Positions 23,047 through 31,254 of a stretch of DNA of 64,000 nt are shown here, piece after piece (the stretch's first letter is position 1; each line of letters begins with the position of its first letter). Made by a program: the position numbers and the translations under genes. Under the pieces are notes generated by a model. That model saw only the letters and a list, made by a program, of their open reading frames with translations. It did not search any database and was not told the origin of the DNA. This DNA comes from Candidatus Ribeiella danica. Lineage in GTDB: Bacteria; Chloroflexota; Chloroflexia; Chloroflexales; Roseiflexaceae. The stretch is from the NCBI GenBank assembly GCA_016717335.1, contig JADKFS010000001.1:186001-250000 (forward strand), in the 5' to 3' direction.

Positions 23047-25062
23047 ATGAGCGCAGAGCCTTTGATCTACGATGTGATCGTCGTCGGCGCGGGGCACGCC
23101 GGCTGCGAGGCGGCCAACGCGGCGGCGCGGCTGGGCTGCCGCACGCTGCTGCTGACGATCGACCTCGACAAGCTCGCCCACATGTCGTGCAACCCGTCGA
23201 TCGGCGGGCCGGCGAAGGGCCACCTGGTGCGCGAGATCGACGCGCTCGGCGGCCTGATGGGCCGTGTGACCGACCGCACCTTCATCCAGATCCGGCTGCT
23301 CAACGAAAGCAAGGGCCCGGCCGTCCAGGCGCCGCGCGCCCAGGCCGATAAGCGCCTGTACGCCAAGGTGATGAAGGAGACGCTCGAGGCGGTCCCGAAC
23401 CTCGACCTCAAGCAGGCGATGGTCGAACGGATCGTCCCAGCGCTGAGCGAAGAACGAAGAACGCTGAACGAAGACTCTTCGGCGTTCAGCATGCAGCGTT
23501 CAGCGTTCAGCGTTATAACGCACACCGGCCGGGCCTACCACGGCCGCGCGCTGGTGCTGACGACCGGCACGTTCCTGCGCGGGCGCGCGATCACCGGCGA
23601 GGCAATCTGGGGCGCCGGGCGCGCCGGCGAGGCGCCCGCCCTCGCGCTCGGCCAGGACCTGGCGTCGCTCGGCTTCCCGCTGGTCCGGCTCAAGACCGGC
23701 ACGCCGCCGCGGATCGACGCGCGCACGATCGATTTCTCGCAGACCGACATCCAGCCCGGCAGCGATGTCCCACGCTACTTTGGGCACTACTACCAGTCAG
23801 CAGTCAGCAGCGATGGGCGACTGCCGACTGCCGACTGCCGGCTGCCGGCTTACGCCGGCCCGCCCTCGCCGGTCTACCCGCACGCCCAGCTCGACGGCTG
23901 GCGCCCGCAGCTGCCGTGCTATCTGGTCCACACCACGCCGGCGTTCCACCAGATCATCCGCGAAAACATCCACCGCGCGCCGATGTTCAGCGGGGTGATC
24001 GAGGGCGTCGGGCCGCGCTACTGCCCGTCGATCGAGGATAAGATCGTGCGCTTCGCCGATAAGGAGCGCCACGGGATGTTCCTCGAGCCCGAGGGCTGGG
24101 CGACCAACGAGGTCTACGTGCAGGGCTGCAACACCTCGCTGCCCGAGGACGTGCAGTGGTCGATGCTGCGCCAGATCCCGGCGCTGCGCAGGGTCGAGAT
24201 CATGCGCGCCGGCTACGCGATCGAGTACGACGCGGTCGCGACCGGCGAGATTGCGCCCGACCTCGGCGCGCGGCGGCTGCGCGGGCTGTTCATGGCCGGC
24301 CAGATCAACGGCACGACCGGCTACGAGGAGGCCGCCGCCCAGGGCCTGGTCGCCGGTGTCAACGCGGCGCGCCACGCTCAGGGCCGCCCGCCGATCGTGC
24401 TGCGGCGCGACCAGGCCTACATCGGGGTGCTGATCGACGACCTGGTGACCAAGGAGATCCACGAGCCGTACCGTATGTTCACCTCGCGCGCCGAGCACCG
24501 GCTGCTGCTGCGCGCCGACAACGCCGACCTGCGGCTCACGCCGCTCGCCGGCGAGCTGGGGCTGGTCGAGCAAGAGGTCGTCGCGGCGGTCGAGCGCAAG
24601 CGCGTGCGCGCGGCCGAGCTGGCCGGCGAGCTGAGCGCGCGGCGGGTGTTCCCCTCGGCCGCGACCAACCAGCGGCTGGCCGATTCGGGCGTGGCGCCGC
24701 TCAGCGCCGAGTCGACCGCCGAGGAGCTGCTGCGCCGGCCGGAGGTGCGCTACGAGCAGCTGCGCGCGGCCCTGGACCTGCCCGACGTGCCCGAGGAGGT
24801 GGCCGAGCAGGTCGCGGTCCAGGCCAAGTACGGCGGCTACCTGGCCAAGCAGCAGCGCGAGGTCGACAGGCTGGCGCGCATGGAGTCGCGCCGGCTGCCG
24901 CCCGACATCGACTACGCCGCGATCCGCGGGCTGCGCAACGAGGCCCGCCAGGTGCTGGTGCGCTTCACCCCCGCCACGCTCGGCCAGGCCGCGCGTCTCG
25001 CCGGAATCAACCCCGCCGACGTCGCAGTGCTGCTGGTCGCGCTGGAGCGCCACGAGCGGTAG
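23047..25062 (+). CDS. mnmG: tRNA uridine-5-carboxymethylaminomethyl modification enzyme MnmG (GidA)
   Basis: 671-aa FAD protein that, with MnmE, installs the cmnm5 group on wobble uridines of tRNAs. The FAD-binding GxGxxG is VIVVGAGHAGCEAA (residues 11-24). The family signatures follow: CNPSIGGPAKGHLVREIDAL, VLTTGTFLRG, KTGTPPRID, and the C-terminal helical MnmE-binding part (EVRYEQLRAAL, KYGGYLAKQQREVDRL). It is longer than usual because two hairpin repeats are inserted in frame (23441-23515 and 23793-23853), both at surface-loop positions, leaving the core intact. A TATAAT lies 8 bp upstream of the ATG. It converges with the methyltransferase gene, whose frame overlaps its 3' end. Confidence 0.97.
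   Translation: MSAEPLIYDVIVVGAGHAGCEAANAAARLGCRTLLLTIDLDKLAHMSCNPSIGGPAKGHLVREIDALGGLMGRVTDRTFIQIRLLNESKGPAVQAPRAQADKRLYAKVMKETLEAVPNLDLKQAMVERIVPALSEERRTLNEDSSAFSMQRSAFSVITHTGRAYHGRALVLTTGTFLRGRAITGEAIWGAGRAGEAPALALGQDLASLGFPLVRLKTGTPPRIDARTIDFSQTDIQPGSDVPRYFGHYYQSAVSSDGRLPTADCRLPAYAGPPSPVYPHAQLDGWRPQLPCYLVHTTPAFHQIIRENIHRAPMFSGVIEGVGPRYCPSIEDKIVRFADKERHGMFLEPEGWATNEVYVQGCNTSLPEDVQWSMLRQIPALRRVEIMRAGYAIEYDAVATGEIAPDLGARRLRGLFMAGQINGTTGYEEAAAQGLVAGVNAARHAQGRPPIVLRRDQAYIGVLIDDLVTKEIHEPYRMFTSRAEHRLLLRADNADLRLTPLAGELGLVEQEVVAAVERKRVRAAELAGELSARRVFPSAATNQRLADSGVAPLSAESTAEELLRRPEVRYEQLRAALDLPDVPEEVAEQVAVQAKYGGYLAKQQREVDRLARMESRRLPPDIDYAAIRGLRNEARQVLVRFTPATLGQAARLAGINPADVAVLLVALERHER
23441..23515. 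repeat. In-frame repeat hairpin 1 inside mnmG
   Basis: GAAGAACGAAGAACGCTGAA on the left faces GTTCAGC-type units on the right. It is translated as about 22 extra residues (LSEERRTLNEDSSAF and following) just before the conserved VLTTGTFLRG strand. Confidence 0.9.
23793..23853. repeat. In-frame repeat hairpin 2 inside mnmG
   Basis: CAGTCAG heptamers (left) face CTGCCGA heptamers (right). Encodes roughly YQSAVSSDGRLPTADCRLPA, inserted between RYFGHY and GPPSPVYPHA. Confidence 0.9.
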
Positions 25063-26414
25063 CTGGTGAAGTTTGGGGCTTGGGGATTGGGACGTGGGAC
25101 TTGGGGCTTGGGGCTTGGGACGTGGGCCTTGGGGCTTGGGGATTGGGGCGTGGGGCTTGGGGCGTGGGGCTTGGGGCTTGGAGCCTCGAAACCCTGTCCC
25201 CCACCCGCCTCCCATCCCCTGTCCCTGTCCCTGTCCCCTGTCCCCTGTCCCCTGTCCCCTGTCCCCTGTCCCCTGTCCCCTGTCCCCTGTCCCCTGTCCC
25301 CTAGTCTCCGATACAGCGCCACCACCGGCGTCATCCCGCCGCTGCGTGCGCGGATCAGCTCCTGCGGCTCCCACTGGTCCGCGAAGCGCTCCGCGACCCG
25401 CTCGAGCAGGCGCAGCTCGTGGGTCAGCAGCGCCATGCGCGCGCCGGGCCGCGCCACGCGGGCCGCCTCCGCGAAGATGCGCGGGTAGAGCGCCTCGTTC
25501 TCGCGGTGCGAGCCGACCAGCTGGCCGAACGGCAGGTCGGCGCAGACCACGTCGACGCTCTCGCCCGGCAGCGGCAGCTCTCCGGCATCCCAGCGCTCCA
25601 GCCGCACATCGCGCGCGAATCCCGCCGCGCGCACGTTCTCGGCCGCGCACGCCAGCACGGACGAGTCGATGTCGCAGCCGATCGCCTGCCGCGCCTTTGA
25701 GAGCGCCAGCCGCTCGATCAGCAGCGTGCCCGAGCCGCATGCCACGTTCAGCACGACGTCGCTCGCGGCCGGGGCGGTGAGCGCCATCATTGCGTGGGCC
25801 AGGGTCGCGTTGAGCGAGCCGGGCAGGTTGCACACGCGCCAGGGCCGCACGGACAGCGGTCGCGGCGTGAGGCGCACCAGCATCTCCCAGCCGGGCTCCC
25901 AGGCCGATCGGCGCAGGCGCAGCAGCAGGTCGCCCTCGTCGGCCGCGACAGTCAGGCCGAGCCGCTCGGCCAGCTGGCCCTTGAGCCGCGCCAGCACCGC
26001 CGAGTCCTCGCCGGCCGCGCTGAGGCGCAGCGTTTCGTACGCGCCGGGCGCGGCCAGGCCGAGCGCGGCGTCGATCGCTTCGAGCAGCTCGCCGAACTGC
26101 TGGTTGCCGAGCAGCGCCTTCGGACGCGGGACGTCGAAGCGCCGGACCAGGTAGAGCGCCACCACGCTGCGCAGCCCCAGCAGCGCGGCCAGGTCGCCGC
26201 CGTAGCTGAAGCGCAGCGTGCCGGGCCGGGCGGCCGCCAGGAAGCGGATGCGCATCCCCACGCGCTGCTCCAGCTCGGCGTGGGCGAAGCGCTCCAGCCC
26301 CTCCAGCACGTCGGCCTCGATCTCGTAGCGCGGAGGAGCGCGGCGCTCCTCGCGGCGCGGCGCGGCCGGCTGCGGCGGTCGTCGTGTTCGGTCGGGCGTT
26401 GGTCGTCGTGGCAC
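24912..26414 (-). CDS. THUMP-type class I SAM-dependent RNA methyltransferase with repeat-encoded tail
   Basis: Likely GTG start at 26414 (GGGAG 8 nt upstream; -10 TACAAT at 26450-26445); the frame is open further up. After a Pro/Arg-rich N-terminus comes a THUMP-like region (DVLEGLERFAHAELEQRVGM), then a Rossmann methyltransferase domain: VVLNVACGSGTLLIERL (SAM-binding), GCDIDSSVLACAAENVRAAG, and the catalytic VVCADLPFGQLVG (DPPF-type, here DLPF). It resembles TrmN/RlmL-type tRNA or rRNA guanosine methyltransferases. The natural end is near MTPVVALYRRL (25308). The frame then runs through a heptamer repeat, giving GDRGQGT repeats and Pro/Ser/Lys-rich sequence, and stops 151 bp inside the 3' end of mnmG. 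Confidence 0.82.
   Translation of the reverse strand: MPRRPTPDRTRRPPQPAAPRREERRAPPRYEIEADVLEGLERFAHAELEQRVGMRIRFLAAARPGTLRFSYGGDLAALLGLRSVVALYLVRRFDVPRPKALLGNQQFGELLEAIDAALGLAAPGAYETLRLSAAGEDSAVLARLKGQLAERLGLTVAADEGDLLLRLRRSAWEPGWEMLVRLTPRPLSVRPWRVCNLPGSLNATLAHAMMALTAPAASDVVLNVACGSGTLLIERLALSKARQAIGCDIDSSVLACAAENVRAAGFARDVRLERWDAGELPLPGESVDVVCADLPFGQLVGSHRENEALYPRIFAEAARVARPGARMALLTHELRLLERVAERFADQWEPQELIRARSGGMTPVVALYRRLGDRGQGTGDRGQGTGDRGQGTGDRDRDRGWEAGGGQGFEAPSPKPHAPSPTPQSPSPKAHVPSPKPQVPRPNPQAPNFTSYRSWRSSATSSTATSAGLIPARRAAWPSVAGVKRTSTWRASLRSPRIAA
25066..25305. repeat. Long heptamer-repeat hairpin between mnmG and methyltransferase
   Basis: About 17 degenerate GCTTGGG units followed, after a short centre, by about 14 CTGTCCC units, in perfect 7-bp register within each arm. 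It forms the 3' end of both convergent genes' region and is translated as the methyltransferase tail. Confidence 0.93.
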
Positions 26415-26494
26415 CGGCGGTCTCCCTCTGCTGCGGAACGGCCCATTGTAGCACAGCAGTTGACGGACTCGTATTTCCGAAGACAATAAGGGTG

Positions 26495-26670
26495 CCTGCT
26501 CTTTGATCCGCGGATAGCGCAGATTTGCGCGGATACCAGCGCTCTTTGATCCGCGGATAGCGCAGATTTGCGCGGATATCAGCGCTCTTTGATCAGCACT
26601 ATCCGCGCAACCCGTGGATCAAGCTGCAGACCGCTTGCACTATCCGCGCAACCCGCGGATCGAGCTGAGG
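26495..26670. repeat. Tandem GATCCGCGGAT-type repeat
   Basis: Units CTTTGATCCGCGGATAGCGC followed by AGATTTGCGCGGATA recur at 26501 and 26546. Partly inverted copies (ACTATCCGCGCAACCC) follow. The same core is repeated at 58740-59115. Confidence 0.88.
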
Positions 26671-26692
26671 ATGTGAAGGGGAGACAGGTCTG

Positions 26693-27472
26693 ATGCAATA
26701 CGACGCCTATGTCTTCGATCTGGACGGCACGATCTACCTGGGCGACACGCTGCTGCCCGGCGCGGCGGAGACGATCGCGGCGCTGCGGGCAGCTGGCCGG
26801 CGCACGATCTTCCTCTCGAACAACCCGACCAGGACGCGCGCGCAGTACGCAGCCAAGCTCACGCGCATGGGCATCGCCACGCCGGTCGACGACATCGTCA
26901 ACTCGTCGTTCGTGATGGTCGAGTGGCTGCTGCGGCACGCGCCCGGCGCGCGGCTGTTCGTGGTCGGCGAGGAGCCGCTCACGAGCGAGCTGCTGGCGGC
27001 CGGCTTCCAGCTCAGCGAGCGGGCCGGCGAGATCGACGTCGTGGTGGCCTCGTTCGACCGCGGCTTCGCCTACCACAAGCTGCAGGTCGCCTTCGACGCG
27101 ATCCGCGCCGGCGCGCGGCTGGTGGCCACCAACGGCGACCGCTACTGCCCGACGCCCGCCGGCGGCGAGCCCGACGCGGCGGCGGTGATCGCGGCGATCG
27201 AGGCCTGCACCGGCGCGACCTGCGACCCGATCGTCGGCAAGCCCTCGCCGATCATGGTCGCGACGATCATGGGGCTGCTCAGGCTGCCGCCCGAGCGCTG
27301 CATCATGGTCGGCGACCGGCTTGAGACCGACATTAAGATGGGCATCGCCGCCGGCATGGCCAGCTGCCTGGTGCTCACCGGCGACGCGAACCGCGAGCGG
27401 CTGGCGGCATCCGGCCTCGCGCCGACGCTAGTGCTGGAGCGGATCGATGGGCTGCTCGACCAGAGCCGTTAG
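26693..27472 (+). CDS. HAD-superfamily IIA phosphatase (NagD/PGP-like)
   Basis: 259-aa cytosolic hydrolase. Motif I is FDLDGTIYLGD with the nucleophile Asp; motif II is IFLSNNPTRTRAQYA; the C2a cap domain lies in the middle; the conserved Lys is in IVGKPSPIM; motif III is CIMVGDRLETDIKMGIAAGM. The length and motif order fit the NagD/p-nitrophenylphosphatase group, which removes phosphate from sugar or glycolytic by-products such as 2-phosphoglycolate. It stands alone between a tandem repeat and a short repeat that directly follows its stop codon. Confidence 0.92.
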   Translation: MQYDAYVFDLDGTIYLGDTLLPGAAETIAALRAAGRRTIFLSNNPTRTRAQYAAKLTRMGIATPVDDIVNSSFVMVEWLLRHAPGARLFVVGEEPLTSELLAAGFQLSERAGEIDVVVASFDRGFAYHKLQVAFDAIRAGARLVATNGDRYCPTPAGGEPDAAAVIAAIEACTGATCDPIVGKPSPIMVATIMGLLRLPPERCIMVGDRLETDIKMGIAAGMASCLVLTGDANRERLAASGLAPTLVLERIDGLLDQSR

Positions 27473-27515
27473 AACGTCTGAGCGTTGAAACGTTCGAACG
27501 TTCCGACGTTCCAAT
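27473..27515. repeat. GAACGTT-type repeat hairpin
   Basis: GAACGTCTGAGCGTTGAAAC and CGTTCGAACGTTCCGACGTT form overlapping self-complementary units right after the HAD gene stop. Confidence 0.8.
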
Positions 27516-27570
27516 ATGCTAGAATACGAACCGGAGGCATACGTGTCGCAAGCATAGAAAGTGAAGGACA

Positions 27571-28095
27571 ATGGCATCATTCTACCCCTCGATCACCGAC
27601 GAGCAGGCGGCGCTCATCCAGAGCGCGGCCGTCTTCTTCGTGGCGACGGCCGACCCGCGGCTGGCGTGGGGGCCGCAGGGCGAGGGGCCGGTCAACGTCT
27701 CGCCCAGAGGCGGCGTGCCGCTACACATCCTGTCGCCGAGCCGGGTCGCCTTCCTGGACTACGCCGGCAGCGGTAACGAGACCGCGCGGCACTCGCTGGC
27801 CGGCGGGCCGATCACGCTGATGGTCTGCTCGTTCGGCGAGGACGACGCCGCGATCGTCCGGCTGTACGGCACGGCTTCCGTGACGCCGCTGGCCGACTCG
27901 CCGCTGGCCGCGCTGCTGCTCGAGCGCCCGGCCGAAGAGATCAAGCTGCCGCTGCGCCAGGTGGTCGAGGTCGAGGTCGAGCGCACGATGACCAGCTGCG
28001 GCTACGGCGTGCCGGTGATGTCGTTCGCGCGCGACCGCCGCTCGGCCGACCGCGGGCGGCGCTACAAGGAGTCGCGGAGGCTGGCCAAGGCGTAG
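27571..28095 (+). CDS. Pyridoxamine 5'-phosphate oxidase-family protein
   Basis: 174-aa split-barrel flavin-binding protein. The N-terminus (ITDEQAALIQSAAVFFVATA) gives the first strands. NVSPRGGVPLHILSPSRVAF and DYAGSGNETARHSLAGGPIT form the FMN-binding region (the SPKG/SPRG signature), followed by CSFGEDDAAIVRLYGTASV. This matches the PNPOx-like/general stress FMN proteins rather than true PdxH (too short, catalytic tail absent). A TAGAAT-type -10 (27519) lies about 50 bp upstream. Its role, probably a flavin or F420-dependent reductase, is unproven. Confidence 0.85.
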   Translation: MASFYPSITDEQAALIQSAAVFFVATADPRLAWGPQGEGPVNVSPRGGVPLHILSPSRVAFLDYAGSGNETARHSLAGGPITLMVCSFGEDDAAIVRLYGTASVTPLADSPLAALLLERPAEEIKLPLRQVVEVEVERTMTSCGYGVPVMSFARDRRSADRGRRYKESRRLAKA

Positions 28096-28181
28096 CCGGG
28101 CGTCAGAAGTCAGTAGCCAGTACGATCCTCCTGATCGCCCTCACCAATCTGCCAGGGGCGAGGGAGGGCCTGCGCAAAAGG

Positions 28182-28216
28182 ATACCCCCCTCGTCAGGAG
28201 CGGGCGAGGGGGGTAT
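28182..28216. terminator. Hairpin at the end of the bchF-bchZ operon
   Basis: A perfect 12-bp stem ATACCCCCCTCG/CGAGGGGGGTAT lies between the PNPOx-like gene and bchZ, which converge here. There are few T residues, so it may work in both directions as an RNA stabiliser or weak terminator. Confidence 0.55.
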
Positions 28217-28250
28217 GGCGCGAGGACAGGCGACGGGTGGCTCCCCGCCG

Positions 28251-29786
28251 CTACGCCGGCCGCTGCTCCAGCGTTTCCTCGACCAGCTCAGGTGTGACTT
28301 CGGCCTGCCCGCGCTGCGTGGCTACCGCCTCCACCTGCATTTGCAGCTGGCGGCTGGCGGAGATGCGCGGGATGAACGGCAGCTGCTCCAGCGCCGCGTC
28401 GAGCAGCGCTTTGGCGGCGGGCTGCCAGGGCAGGTTGCCCGCGCTGCCCGCCGGAGCCGTGGCGACCGCCGCGCTCTTGGCGTAGGCCGAGTCGACCGGA
28501 AGGAAATTGAACAGTGCCTCGTACAGGCGGTTGACAATCTCCTGAATGACGTAGACCGCCCCGCGGTAGCCCATGAACGGCGTGCCGACCGCGCGGCGCA
28601 CCACCGGGCCGGGGAACGCCGCCGGGATGAAGTTGGTGTACTTCGCGCCGGCCTCGCTCAGGTAGATCTTCTCGTTGATCGAGCCGAACACGAACGCCGG
28701 CGCCTTCTTGTGCAGCCGCTGGCGGATCGCCTCGTTGTCGGGCTCGTCGGGCTTGCGCGGGCGGCCCGAGATGAATGCGATCGGCATGCCCAGCTCGTCG
28801 CCCAGGAAGCGCGCCAGGCCATCGGCGTGCGAGCGCCCGGCCACCAGCCCGATGTCGGTCGTGCCGAACCAGTCGCCCTGCGGCCCGCGCCACAGGTCCC
28901 AGACCGCCTGCAGCGTGGTCTTCTTCTCGTGCCGGATGAACGCCTCGGCCTGCGCCTCGGTGCCTAGCAGCCGCCCCAGCTCGCGGATGAACGCGCTGGT
29001 CTCGCGCATGCCGAATGGCGCGATCAGCGTCGGCTGGCCCAGATCGGCCGCCAGCCCGCCGCCAAACTCTTTGTACAGCACGACGTTGACCTGCGCGTCG
29101 GCCAGGCGCGGCGTGTCGGCCAGCTGCGACTCGAACGGGTAGACCAGGTTGATCGCCCCGCCGGCGCCCTCGATCAGCCGGCGCACCTCGTGCAGCTCGG
29201 AGGGCGCGTTGAAGCAGCCGTAGGTCGGCCCGATGATGTTGACTAGGTTTGGAGCTTGGGGCTTGGGACTTGAAGCTTGGGTAGTCGTACCTTCCGCCAA
29301 TCCCAAGTCCCCAGCCCCTAGTCCCACATAGGGCTTGCCATAGTGGGTCCACAGCCAGCGCAGCACCCGGTCGCGGCCGGCCCACTCGTCCTCGGAGAGC
29401 GAGTTGCTGTAGTAGAAGGTCGTGCCGGGCGCGAACTGCTTGACCAGGTCGGTGTGGTCGGCGCCGATCATCTCGCTCTCGGCGGTCGAGACCACGATCA
29501 CGGTCTTGCCCTCCAGCGCGCCGGTGTCGCGCAGGCCCTCGTAGGTGCGCCGGACGGCCGGGCCGGTGCCGCTGCCGCCGACCTCCTGCTCGGTCATCAC
29601 CGAGGGCGTGATGTTCTCGATGTGCGGGATGGCGTCGGTGTAGTCCGGCACGGCGGTGGCCACCAGGTTGAAGCAGCCGATCGGCGCGTCGCAGATCACG
29701 TGTGCGTCGGGCAGGCAGCAGATCGTCCACACGGCCGCCCAGTAGCCGCTGGTGTCCGACAGGTCGCGGATGATGGTAGGTGGCAT
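28251..29786 (-). CDS. bchZ: Chlorophyllide a reductase subunit Z
   Basis: 511 aa from the ATG at 29786. With BchX and BchY it forms the nitrogenase-like chlorophyllide a oxidoreductase that reduces ring B to give the bacteriochlorin. Family landmarks: SGYWAAVWTICCLPDAHVIC, APIGCFNLVATAVPDYTDA (cluster-ligand Cys), GKTVIVVSTAESEMIGADH, VNIIGPTYGCFNAPSELHEV, WDLWRGPQGDWFGTTD, and the C-terminal GTPFMGYRGAVYVIQEIVN. It reads as BchZ rather than BchB because of this C-terminal pattern and the adjacent bchY. A heptamer-repeat hairpin (29243-29328) is inserted in frame in the linker between the first and second Rossmann domains, adding about 20 residues. It is the last gene of the operon. Confidence 0.96.
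   Translation of the reverse strand: MPPTIIRDLSDTSGYWAAVWTICCLPDAHVICDAPIGCFNLVATAVPDYTDAIPHIENITPSVMTEQEVGGSGTGPAVRRTYEGLRDTGALEGKTVIVVSTAESEMIGADHTDLVKQFAPGTTFYYSNSLSEDEWAGRDRVLRWLWTHYGKPYVGLGAGDLGLAEGTTTQASSPKPQAPNLVNIIGPTYGCFNAPSELHEVRRLIEGAGGAINLVYPFESQLADTPRLADAQVNVVLYKEFGGGLAADLGQPTLIAPFGMRETSAFIRELGRLLGTEAQAEAFIRHEKKTTLQAVWDLWRGPQGDWFGTTDIGLVAGRSHADGLARFLGDELGMPIAFISGRPRKPDEPDNEAIRQRLHKKAPAFVFGSINEKIYLSEAGAKYTNFIPAAFPGPVVRRAVGTPFMGYRGAVYVIQEIVNRLYEALFNFLPVDSAYAKSAAVATAPAGSAGNLPWQPAAKALLDAALEQLPFIPRISASRQLQMQVEAVATQRGQAEVTPELVEETLEQRPA
29243..29328. repeat. In-frame heptamer-repeat hairpin inside bchZ
   Basis: Left arm GGAGCTT/GGGGCTT/GGGACTT, right arm TCCCAAG/TCCCCAG/TCCCAC. Encodes GLGAGDLGLAEGTTTQASSP and a few further residues, between GKPYV and the conserved NIIGPTYG strand. 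Confidence 0.92.
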
Positions 29787-29796
29787 GGTTTCCCCA

Positions 29797-29871
29797 GTTC
29801 TGAATTTTGAGTTTTGAGTTTTGAGCTGGCGACTTGCAAACTCAAAACTCAAAACTTAAAACTTAAAACTA
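29797..29871. repeat. AAAACTC-type heptamer hairpin between bchY and bchZ
   Basis: GAGTTTT units (left) face ACTCAAA/ACTTAAA units (right). This AT-rich island spans the whole intercistronic gap and reaches the bchY stop codon. Confidence 0.92.
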
Positions 29872-31137
29872 CTCTGCAAAGAACTCCTGCATCTCGCGAT
29901 ACTTGTCGGCGCGGGCGAGCGCGTCGCGGATGAATCCGATCGTGGCGGCCATCCCGCCGCTCAGGAAGAACGGCCGCGACGCCAGCTGGTTGGTGAAGTA
30001 CAGCCCCGGGATGCCGCGATCCTTGGCCGCGCTGGAGAACGGCGTCGTGCCGAGCACCAGGTCAGGCGCGTAGCGGTCGAGCGCGCTCATGTCCTCCTCG
30101 AGCGCCTTGCGGTAGATCACCTCTTTCGTGCCGTGCGACTTGAGCCACAGCTCGTCGGGCAGCACCAGCGGGTCGGGCGCGATCGAGGTCGAGACGTACG
30201 GCACCTCCGCGCCGGCCTCGACCAGCAGGCGCGCGTAGGCCAGCTCGGTGCCCTCGTAGCCGGTCACGAACACGCGGCCCGCCAGCGGCTGGGCGTCGAG
30301 CAGCGCCTGGGCGCGGTCGCGCTCCTCCTCGGCCACGTGCTGGACCCGCGCCGGGTCGAGATCCAGCAGCGAGCCGAGCATCTTGAGCCAGGCGTACGAG
30401 CCGCTGATGCCCACCGGCGCCCCGCCGGCCACCGGCACGTGCCAGGAGCGAAACACGTTCATGGTCTCTTTGTAGAACGGGTGCAGCGGCGCCAGCGCGC
30501 CGGCGCGCCCGGCCCGCCGCAGGTCGTCGATCGAGCGGCCGGGCAGCGTGATCGTGGCCTCGACGCCCATGCGGCGCAGCACCGCGTCGATCGCCAGCGG
30601 GTCGGCCGGGAAGACCTCGCCCAGCAGCACGACGGTGCGCGGCTCTTTGGGCCCTTCCTGGTCGCCGAGCCGCCGCATCAGCGCGGCCAGCGCCACGTCC
30701 TTGGCCTCCGGGTGCGAGTGGATCGCGTAGGCCGGCACGCGCACCAGCACCACCTCGGCATCGCCGACGCGCCTGGGCAGCAGCTCCTCGGGCATGCCCG
30801 CCGTCTCGGCCACGCAGAGCGAGATCACCGGGATGAGCCGGCAGCCCGGCTCCTTCGCCGCGACCTCGATCGCTGCGCGGGTGCCCTCGACCACCTGGCC
30901 GCTCATCAGCTCGGCGGTGCCCAGCGTCGGCGCGAGGATCGACTTGCGCGCGCCGTAGAAGTGTGTCACGAAGGTCAGGCCATACAGGCAGCCGGTGTCG
31001 GTGGCCATCACCGGGTGCGATCCCTCGATGCGCGTGAGGATGCGCAGCGAGCCAAACGCCGGGCACATCGACTGGGGGTGCAGCTTGCACGGCTGGCCGG
31101 CCGGCTGGTCGGTCTGCAGGGCGATCGTCTCGGCCAT
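29869..31137 (-). CDS. bchY: Chlorophyllide a reductase subunit Y
   Basis: 422 aa from the ATG at 31137. It is the second NifDK-like subunit of chlorophyllide reductase, which binds the substrate and a 4Fe-4S cluster together with BchZ. Landmarks: CKLHPQSMCPAFGSLRILTR (cluster Cys), CLYGLTFVTHFYGARKSILA, SLCVAETAGMPEELLP, AYAIHSHPEAKDVALAA, PVGISGSYAWLKML and FVTGYEGTELAYARLL. The conserved HPQSMCPAFGSLR block is diagnostic for BchY. It is preceded by GAGAGGAG-like sequence, lies downstream of the lamin-tail gene, and is separated from it by a repeat hairpin. Confidence 0.96.
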   Translation of the reverse strand: MAETIALQTDQPAGQPCKLHPQSMCPAFGSLRILTRIEGSHPVMATDTGCLYGLTFVTHFYGARKSILAPTLGTAELMSGQVVEGTRAAIEVAAKEPGCRLIPVISLCVAETAGMPEELLPRRVGDAEVVLVRVPAYAIHSHPEAKDVALAALMRRLGDQEGPKEPRTVVLLGEVFPADPLAIDAVLRRMGVEATITLPGRSIDDLRRAGRAGALAPLHPFYKETMNVFRSWHVPVAGGAPVGISGSYAWLKMLGSLLDLDPARVQHVAEEERDRAQALLDAQPLAGRVFVTGYEGTELAYARLLVEAGAEVPYVSTSIAPDPLVLPDELWLKSHGTKEVIYRKALEEDMSALDRYAPDLVLGTTPFSSAAKDRGIPGLYFTNQLASRPFFLSGGMAATIGFIRDALARADKYREMQEFFAE

Positions 31138-31145
31138 GAGGTCTC

Positions 31146-31254
31146 TCCTCTCGATCCAGACAAGGCGACAAAGAGACAGAGAGACTGGGAGGCGGAGCGA
31201 GATTTCACACGTCACTCGCTCCGAGTCTCCCGTGCTCCCTGTCTCCTTGTCGGT
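31146..31254. repeat. GGAGACA/TGTCTCC-type hairpin before bchY
   Basis: GACAAGGCGACAAAGAGACA on the left faces CTCCCTGTCTCCTTGTCGG on the right, with the arms about 50 bp apart. It reaches the lamin-tail gene's stop codon. Confidence 0.85.

Noticed and set aside
25066..25305. CRISPR-like or coding repeat protein gene
   Set aside because: 7-bp period with complementary arms, no spacers; the only coding use is read-through of the methyltransferase frame.
28251..31137. bchB/bchN (protochlorophyllide reductase)
   Set aside because: The HPQSMCPAFGSLR block, the C-terminal GTPFMGYRGAVYVIQE motif and the adjacent BchX-type iron protein fit bchY/bchZ instead.
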